From assembly GCA_900542005.1 (NCBI GenBank), contig UQLW01000059.1:1-9532 (forward strand): 9,532 nucleotides of DNA, given 5' to 3'. Position numbers and translations under genes: made by a program. Under the pieces are notes generated by a model, which made no database searches, was not told the DNA's origin, and saw nothing but the letters and a program-made list of their open reading frames with translations. Every line of letters begins with the position of its first letter. Position 1 is the first letter of the stretch. Below, piece by piece: positions 5,995 through 9,532 of the stretch. The DNA comes from an uncultured Eubacteriales bacterium. GTDB lineage: Bacteria; Bacillota; Clostridia; Christensenellales; UMGS416.

Positions 5995-6400
5995 ACAAAG
6001 GGAAGAGACATCCTCCCAAATCAAGGAAAGGGGTGAGTCCAATGGGCCAGTAGCGGAGTCTTGGGTGAAACCCGAGATGGATATTCTGAAGGGTGTTTAT
6101 GTTCAGCATGAAAAATCGTCATAGTATCCAATTTCTGTTACTGTCGCTCGTTGCGGTCCCCATCGGCTAAGGTTGCCTATCAAGGATACCTCGGTAAAGA
6201 AGCAACAGGGCTTGCGCGGGAGGGAAAAAGCCGTGAAGCCCCCGGGGTGGCAGCCTGGTAAGCAGGCAGATCATGGCAGGCTGTGGACAGAGGCCGCAAT
6301 CAGCCGCTCCTATGGACCCACACATATTGGTTCAAGGCCTTCACCCAAGGAAAAAGTTCACATAGAAGGGCTCCCTGCAGTGAGCGGGGAGTCCTTTTTT
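5995..6400 (+). ncRNA. Large structured noncoding RNA, class not recognised (about 405 nt)
   Basis: This fills most of the gap between the transporter operon and corA. It has its own promoter and terminator. The two ends pair through four nested helices in register: GGGTGA/TCACCC (6031-6036 with 6341-6346), CCAAT/ATTGG (6039-6043 with 6326-6330), GGGCC with GG-A-CCC (6044-6048 with 6314-6319, one bulged A), and AGCGG/CCGCT (6052-6056 with 6304-6308). Inside are an eight-pair hairpin with a GAA loop (6059-6077), a TGGATA/TATCCA helix (6078-6083 with 6125-6130) closing two hairpins, GTTGC/GCAAC (6172-6176 with 6202-6206) closing TATC/GATA, and CAGCCTG/CAGGCTG (6251-6257 with 6277-6283). No ribosome site with a sensible reading frame is present. 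I do not find the conserved motifs of RNase P RNA, tmRNA, SRP RNA or 6S RNA. Candidates to compare are ornate classes such as raiA, ROOL and OLE. Confidence 0.72.
6368..6400 (+). terminator. Rho-independent terminator of the noncoding RNA
   Basis: GGGCTCCC (6368-6375) pairs with GGGAGTCC (6387-6394) with one G-U pair, and six U residues follow on the plus strand (6395-6400). The stem also lies downstream of corA on the other strand, but there the U-run is poor, so its main direction is plus. Confidence 0.88.
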
Positions 6401-6421
6401 CCTGCCCAGGCATTTCTCCAC

Positions 6422-7345
6422 CTAGAACCACTTCTTCTTCTTGAAAAGCGCCACCGTCGCCACGCACACCGCCAGGCTCATCAGGATCACCATCGGATAG
6501 CCCCAGTCCCATCGGCTTTCCGGCATCCTCAGGTTCATCCCATACCAGCCGACGATCAACGTCAGCGGGGAAAACACTGCCGTCACCACGGTAAAAATCC
6601 TCATCAGGTTATTGAGGTTGATATCAACCTGGGATTGATAGGCCTCCCGAACCTGGGAGACATAATCCCGCAGGCTGTCAGCCGTATCCAGCAGGCGCTC
6701 CACCCGCCGGGTCAGCATGCGGAAGCGCTTGAGCTGGCGCCCGCTGATCAGGCCGTTCTCGTTCTCCTCCATATCCTGGCACAGCCGGAGCAGCTGCACA
6801 TAGTAGCGCTTCAGCAGCATGATGCGATTGCGGAAATCTACAATTTTCGCCAGATAATCGGCCTTTGCTCCCATCATTACCGATTCCTCCAGCAGCGAAA
6901 GCTCCTGCTCCAGCGCCTCCAGGCAGAGGATATCCTGACGTGTCAACCGGTCAAAAAAGCGGTACAGCAGGCCACCGAGATCCTCCTCCGGGGCACTGGC
7001 GGCGTGGGGTTTATTCTGCATTGCCTCTAGTACCGGTAGCCGGGGCGCTACGATCACCAGCAGCCGAGGCTCATACAGGATACTGACGTGATGGAAGCCT
7101 TCGCCCTGGCCCACCAAGGGTGGGATGGATACCGTCAAAAAGTCATATCCTTCGTCGCTTTCAAACCTGGTGGGGCCGCCGCCCAGGCAATCCTGGGCCC
7201 GCCGGGGCGGCAGGCCAAAGGCCTGCCATACAGCCTTTAGCGCCTCTGGTTCCACGATCAGCGCCAGCTTCAGCTCCGGCTCCCGCTTCAAGCGCAGAGC
7301 CAGCGCCGATCCTTCCTTTTCCTGTATCCATTGGTATATCAGCAT
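6422..7345 (-). CDS. corA: CorA family divalent metal ion transporter (magnesium)
   Basis: A 307-residue protein of the CorA/MIT family, which forms a pentameric channel bringing Mg2+ (also Co2+ or Ni2+ in some members) into the cell. The N-terminal two thirds are the cytosolic domain, including a long helical part with basic and acidic stretches (about residues 130-240). Two membrane helices follow (about 247-266 and 283-301). The signature GMN is present at residues 269-271 in WYGMNLRMPE, and the short C-terminal tail is basic (KKKKWF). The start at 7345 is preferred over the ATG seven codons upstream because AGGAGG sits six bases before it and the upstream ATG lies in the terminator hairpin. 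It has its own promoter at 7401-7430. No M-box riboswitch is visible, but a terminator stands in the leader. Confidence 0.93.
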   Translation of the reverse strand: MLIYQWIQEKEGSALALRLKREPELKLALIVEPEALKAVWQAFGLPPRRAQDCLGGGPTRFESDEGYDFLTVSIPPLVGQGEGFHHVSILYEPRLLVIVAPRLPVLEAMQNKPHAASAPEEDLGGLLYRFFDRLTRQDILCLEALEQELSLLEESVMMGAKADYLAKIVDFRNRIMLLKRYYVQLLRLCQDMEENENGLISGRQLKRFRMLTRRVERLLDTADSLRDYVSQVREAYQSQVDINLNNLMRIFTVVTAVFSPLTLIVGWYGMNLRMPESRWDWGYPMVILMSLAVCVATVALFKKKKWF

Positions 7346-7364
7346 CGCCAACCTCCTGCCACGC

Positions 7365-7386
7365 AAAAAGGCCCCGCCGGGGCCTT
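7365..7386 (-). terminator. Rho-independent terminator of degV, lying inside the corA leader
   Basis: Perfect eight-base arms AAGGCCCC and GGGGCCTT (7368-7375 and 7379-7386) with a three-base loop are followed on the minus strand by a U-run overlapping 7365-7369. It ends the fabT-like/degV transcript 49 bases after the degV stop, but it is also about nine bases past the predicted corA transcription start and eight bases before the corA ribosome site. Confidence 0.88.
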
Positions 7387-7400
7387 CCGCCTTGTTCTCT

Positions 7401-7430
7401 ATTGTACCGCCCGGATCTGTTGGCTGTAAA
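7401..7430 (-). promoter_or_regulatory. Predicted corA promoter
   Basis: On the minus strand, TTTACA (7425-7430) and TACAAT (7401-7406) each match five of six consensus bases and are 18 bases apart. The promoter begins four bases past the degV stop codon and lies upstream of the terminator at 7365-7386. Confidence 0.65.
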
Positions 7431-7434
7431 GCCG

Positions 7435-8274
7435 TTATGGCTGCTTTCTCACATACACCACGCCAGAGGCGCCGGGACCGGCGTGGGTACCCACCACCGA
7501 GCCGATCAGCTGCAGGGGAATATCGCCCGTATCCATATGGGCGGCCAGCAAATCACGCAGCGCCTGCGCCCCCTCCGGCGCGTTGGAATGGCCGAAAACC
7601 ATTGGATAATCGGGATCCACGCCATCCTTGACCATGCGCTGTACAATGGCCTGATGCCCCTTGCGGATGCCCCGGGCGGCGCCGGAGGAAACCACCAGGC
7701 CGTCCTTCATTGTAATCAGCGGCTTGATATTCAGGGCTGTGGCCACCTTGCCGCCCACGGTAGAGAGCCGGCCGCCCTTGACAAGATAGCTGATATCGTC
7801 CACCACGGCGGACAGCACCACTCTCGACTTGATCCGCTCCAATTCCAGGAAGATCTCCGATGCAGGCAGCCCCTTATCCCGCAGGGATGCGGCGATGCGC
7901 ACCAGAGTGCCCAGGGCGAAGGTCACGAGCCTTGAATCCACCAGATAGATCCCCGGCAGCTCCGCCGCTGCCAGCCGGGCCGACTGAAAGGTGCCCGAAA
8001 GCTCGCTGGAGATAAAAATACCCACCACCTCGTCGCCGTCCGCCGTCATCCGCTCAAACACGCGGGCAAATTCCATAGGCGTAATCTGGCTGGTGTGGGG
8101 CAGCACGTCGCTTTGGGCCAGCTTCTCATAGAACTGCGCGGCAGTCAGCGTGACGCCGTCGATATATTCTGCGTCCCCGAAGATCACCCTGAGGGGAAGA
8201 ACCTCCACCCCAAGCCGTTCCGCCTGCTCCAGCGAAATATCGCTGGTTGAATCGGTTACAATTTTAACAGCCAT
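7435..8274 (-). CDS. DegV family protein, probable fatty-acid binding protein (FakB-like)
   Basis: A 279-residue cytosolic protein of the DegV family. These proteins bind one fatty-acid molecule and, where studied as FakB, present it to the kinase FakA, which makes acyl phosphate for phospholipid synthesis from host or medium fatty acids. Visible family marks are the N-terminal IVTDSTSD, TSQITP at residues 61-66, ISSELSGTFQSA at 88-99, and the C-terminal GTHAGPGASGVVY. The start at 8274 is chosen because AGGAG (8282-8286) is seven bases from it, whereas the ATG two codons upstream is too close. The gene overlaps the end of the MarR gene by 11 bases, so the two are co-translated. That neighbour resembles the fatty-acid regulator FabT, which supports the lipid role. 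No fakA gene is in the window. Confidence 0.92.
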   Translation of the reverse strand: MAVKIVTDSTSDISLEQAERLGVEVLPLRVIFGDAEYIDGVTLTAAQFYEKLAQSDVLPHTSQITPMEFARVFERMTADGDEVVGIFISSELSGTFQSARLAAAELPGIYLVDSRLVTFALGTLVRIAASLRDKGLPASEIFLELERIKSRVVLSAVVDDISYLVKGGRLSTVGGKVATALNIKPLITMKDGLVVSSGAARGIRKGHQAIVQRMVKDGVDPDYPMVFGHSNAPEGAQALRDLLAAHMDTGDIPLQLIGSVVGTHAGPGASGVVYVRKQP

Positions 8275-8734
8275 GTTCATGCTCCTGTTCCCCGGCCCGG
8301 CGCTGAAAGTAGGCTTCGATGCTGCCGAGCATGTCCAGTAATCGTTCCATTTCCGCTTCGGATAGATGGCGGCTGATGTCGTCCACCATGCCCCTGTGAA
8401 AGGCCTGATGAAGCCGGTCCGTCGCTATGGCCTTGTCGGTGGGCATCAGCCGCACGATCCTGCGGTCCCGTGCGTCCCTGCGCCGCCGCACATACCCCTT
8501 GAACTCCAGCCGGTTAACGCATACGGTCAGCGTACCCAGGGTGATGCCCAGCCGCTCGGCCAGCTCGCCCATGGTGCTCATGCCGCCGGCCGCGCACACC
8601 TGCTCAATGCAGTGGATCTCCCGGAGGGACAGATCCTTGGCTACCGGCGCAAGGGCCTGCTCCTCCTGCTGCAGCAGGCGGTTGAAAAGCCCTACCAGGC
8701 GCTGGTTTAGCCGCTCACGCTGATCCATATCCAT
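8264..8734 (-). CDS. fabT: MarR family regulator, FabT-like
   Basis: A protein of about 156 residues with the MarR winged helix-turn-helix. The recognition region LGITLGTLTVCVNRLEFKGY and wing RRRRDARDRRIVRL are followed by a dimerisation part with RLHQAFHRGMVDDI. This order and wording match my memory of streptococcal FabT, the acyl-ACP-dependent repressor of fatty-acid synthesis genes; an alignment was not run. Start is uncertain: GTG at 8737, ATG at 8734 and ATG at 8728 all follow AAAGGA, and 8734 or 8728 are the likeliest. Its promoter is a perfect consensus, and a TTTGA-N3-TCAAA palindrome lies at the transcription start, so it probably represses itself and the downstream degV. The symbol is by similarity only, and no fab cluster is nearby. 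Confidence 0.85.
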   Translation of the reverse strand: MDMDQRERLNQRLVGLFNRLLQQEEQALAPVAKDLSLREIHCIEQVCAAGGMSTMGELAERLGITLGTLTVCVNRLEFKGYVRRRRDARDRRIVRLMPTDKAIATDRLHQAFHRGMVDDISRHLSEAEMERLLDMLGSIEAYFQRRAGEQEHEHGC

Positions 8735-8737
8735 CAC

Positions 8738-8758
8738 ATCCTTTGAATGTCAAAGTAT
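8738..8758. promoter_or_regulatory. Probable FabT-type operator
   Basis: Perfect six-base arms CTTTGA (8741-8746) and TCAAAG (8750-8755) surround three bases; the dyad extends to nine-base arms with one mismatch. The core TTTGA-N3-TCAAA is the known FabT box pattern of streptococci. It covers the predicted transcription start and ribosome site of the MarR gene, a good place for autorepression. Confidence 0.7.
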
Positions 8759-8762
8759 CCCG

Positions 8763-8791
8763 ATTATAGCGCGTATCCCCTGGGCTGTCAA
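8763..8791 (-). promoter_or_regulatory. Consensus sigma-A promoter of the fabT-like/degV operon
   Basis: On the minus strand, TTGACA (8786-8791) and TATAAT (8763-8768) are perfect and 17 bases apart. Transcription would start near 8756, inside the palindrome at 8738-8758. Confidence 0.92.
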
Positions 8792-8809
8792 GGGATATCC
8801 GCCCAATGC

Positions 8810-8839
8810 TTTACAAGGCCGCCGGCCCCGTGATATGCT
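8810..8839 (+). promoter_or_regulatory. Possible promoter of the P-loop kinase-like gene
   Basis: TTTACA (8810-8815) and TATGCT (8834-8839) are 18 bases apart on the plus strand. The -35 box matches five of six positions and the -10 box four. It is divergent from the fabT-like promoter, with 18 bases between the two -35 boxes. Confidence 0.5.
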
Positions 8840-8867
8840 GAGGAAAACGGACAAAAGGAAGGGTAAC

Positions 8868-9335
8868 ATGATCTATCTGTTATGCGGCAGGGTCGGCAGC
8901 GGGAAAAGCACCTTTGCCCGGCGGCGGCTCGCCTGCCCCTGCCTGAGCTGCGACACGCTCTTGCTGCGGCTGTTCCCACCCTACCTGGGGGAAAGGCATG
9001 GCGAAATCCAGGCAAAGTGCACGGCCTATCTGATGGATCTGGCCGTAGAGCTGGCCCAAAACGGTTCAGACGCGGCCCTGGACTTTGGCTTCTGGACCCG
9101 CCAAAGCAGGATGGAGGCAAAGGCCTTTTTCGCGGATTTGGGCCTGGATGCGCGGCTGTATTATTTTGACCCGCCGGAGCGCCTTCGCCTTGACCGACTG
9201 CAGGGGCGCGACAGGGCCATCAGGGAAGGCCGGATAAGGGATTGCTATCCCATGGAGGGCGGCGTCAGGGAGATTCTGGACGCACGCTTTGAGGTTCCGC
9301 TGCCCAGCGAGGTCGACGTGTGGATTATGGGGTAA
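8868..9335 (+). CDS. P-loop ATPase / predicted small-molecule kinase (AAA_33-type)
   Basis: A 155-residue cytosolic protein that opens directly with a Walker A loop, GRVGSGKST at residues 7-15. An aspartate after the second strand (D29) and the LDFGFW strand at 71-76 are typical of the small ATP-binding proteins related to zeta toxin, chloramphenicol phosphotransferase and polynucleotide-kinase folds. An arginine-rich lid follows (RLQGRDRAIREGR, about 127-139). The family transfers phosphate from ATP to small molecules or nucleic acid ends; the substrate here is unknown. The start at 8868 is chosen because GGAAGGG is just upstream and the Walker loop then sits at the normal distance from the N-terminus; the open frame begins 11 codons earlier. 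It is the only plus-strand protein gene here. There is no antitoxin-like neighbour, which argues against a zeta-type toxin. Confidence 0.82.
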   Translation: MIYLLCGRVGSGKSTFARRRLACPCLSCDTLLLRLFPPYLGERHGEIQAKCTAYLMDLAVELAQNGSDAALDFGFWTRQSRMEAKAFFADLGLDARLYYFDPPERLRLDRLQGRDRAIREGRIRDCYPMEGGVREILDARFEVPLPSEVDVWIMG

Positions 9336-9478
9336 AAAGGCGGCCCGAAATCACGCGCGGTCGCGGCATGAAAGCGAGCATAGGATTCTCTTATAGGCAA
9401 AAGGCCGGCTTGGCCCGCGTACGCTGAATATCCAGCCGCCTTACCGATGGCGCTATAGCTAAAACCGATAACTCAAAG
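9336..9478. other. Protein-free stretch after the P-loop gene
   Basis: No open frame with a ribosome site is seen here on either strand. A small GGCC/GGCC hairpin lies near 9402-9416. No terminator with a U-run for the P-loop gene was found. This may belong to the same element as the tandem hairpins that follow. Confidence 0.4.
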
Positions 9479-9527
9479 TCATGACCACCCCTAAGAGGGG
9501 TGGCATGATTCGCGGCCTAAAAGGCCG
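9479..9527 (+). repeat. Tandem hairpins at the window edge, possible end of an IS200/IS605-type element
   Basis: Two hairpins stand five bases apart. The first has arms CCACCCCT and AGGGGTGG (9485-9492 and 9496-9503) around AAG, extended by TCATG/CATGA with one bulged A. The second has arms CGGCCT and AGGCCG (9513-9518 and 9522-9527) around AAA. Both lack a following U-run, so neither is a good terminator. The pattern resembles the subterminal hairpins and guide-RNA 3' region of IS200/IS605 elements from clostridia, from memory. No transposase is in the window and the sequence is cut at 9532. Confidence 0.35.
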
Positions 9528-9532
9528 TAAAA

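Noticed and set aside
5995..6400. RNase P RNA, tmRNA or SRP RNA as the identity of the noncoding RNA
   Set aside because: The length could fit, but the conserved RNase P core (GAGGAAAGTCC and ACAGAA with GGCTTA), the tmRNA tRNA-like 3' end and the SRP GGAAGGAAGCA loop are not present.
6173..7030. Plus-strand open frame of 285 codons overlapping the RNA and corA
   Set aside because: Most of it is antisense to corA. The protein is histidine- and glutamine-rich with no domain, and it crosses the terminator at 6368-6400.
7346..7400. M-box (magnesium) riboswitch in front of corA
   Set aside because: The leader is only about 50 bases, far too short for the M-box, and no conserved M-box sequence is seen.
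8868..9335. Zeta-type toxin gene
   Set aside because: The Walker A loop fits, but there is no epsilon-like antitoxin next to it and the protein is shorter than zeta toxins.
1..9532. CRISPR arrays, rRNA genes or prophage genes
   Set aside because: No regularly spaced direct repeats, rRNA sequence or phage structural genes were seen in the window.

Overview
The window looks like chromosome of a G+C-rich, probably anaerobic, Gram-positive bacterium of the Clostridia. The basis is the gene set: PadR/DUF1700/DUF4097 module, paired short chromate-type transporters, FabT-like MarR regulator beside a DegV protein, strong AGGAGG ribosome binding sites, and many compact hairpin-plus-U terminators. The exact taxon cannot be read from the sequence. 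Nine of the ten protein genes lie on the minus strand. Only the last one, a small P-loop kinase-like gene, is on the plus strand.

Reading from left to right: a leaderless von Willebrand factor A protein (35-1414, minus); a strong terminator; a three-gene operon read right to left as PadR regulator, DUF1700/HAAS membrane protein and DUF4097 envelope protein (3438 down to 1537), driven by a consensus promoter that is buried in palindromes; a NagD-like HAD-IIA phosphatase (3608-4387) with an upstream segment that can fold into a three-way junction; two tandem terminators; a two-gene chromate-type transporter operon (5833 down to 4731); a 588-base protein-free gap; a CorA metal transporter (6422-7345); a fabT-like/degV operon (8734 down to 7435); a divergent P-loop kinase-like gene (8868-9335); and a hairpin-rich tail at the window edge.

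The most interesting item is the gap at 5834-6421. It carries a plus-strand transcription unit with its own promoter (-35 at 5960, -10 at 5983) and a clear terminator at 6368-6400. In between lie about 370 bases whose two ends pair through four nested helices that close several internal hairpins. This is best explained as a large structured noncoding RNA of about 405 nucleotides. I do not recognise its class, and no protein gene explains the region.

Two regulatory stories follow from gene order. First, the MarR protein resembles FabT, the repressor of fatty-acid synthesis. Its own promoter carries a TTTGA-N3-TCAAA palindrome like a FabT box. The co-transcribed DegV protein belongs to the family of FakB fatty-acid carriers, so the pair is probably a self-regulated exogenous fatty-acid uptake unit. 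Second, the corA promoter lies downstream of degV but upstream of the degV terminator, so that terminator sits inside the corA leader a few bases before its ribosome binding site. This raises the possibility of attenuation.
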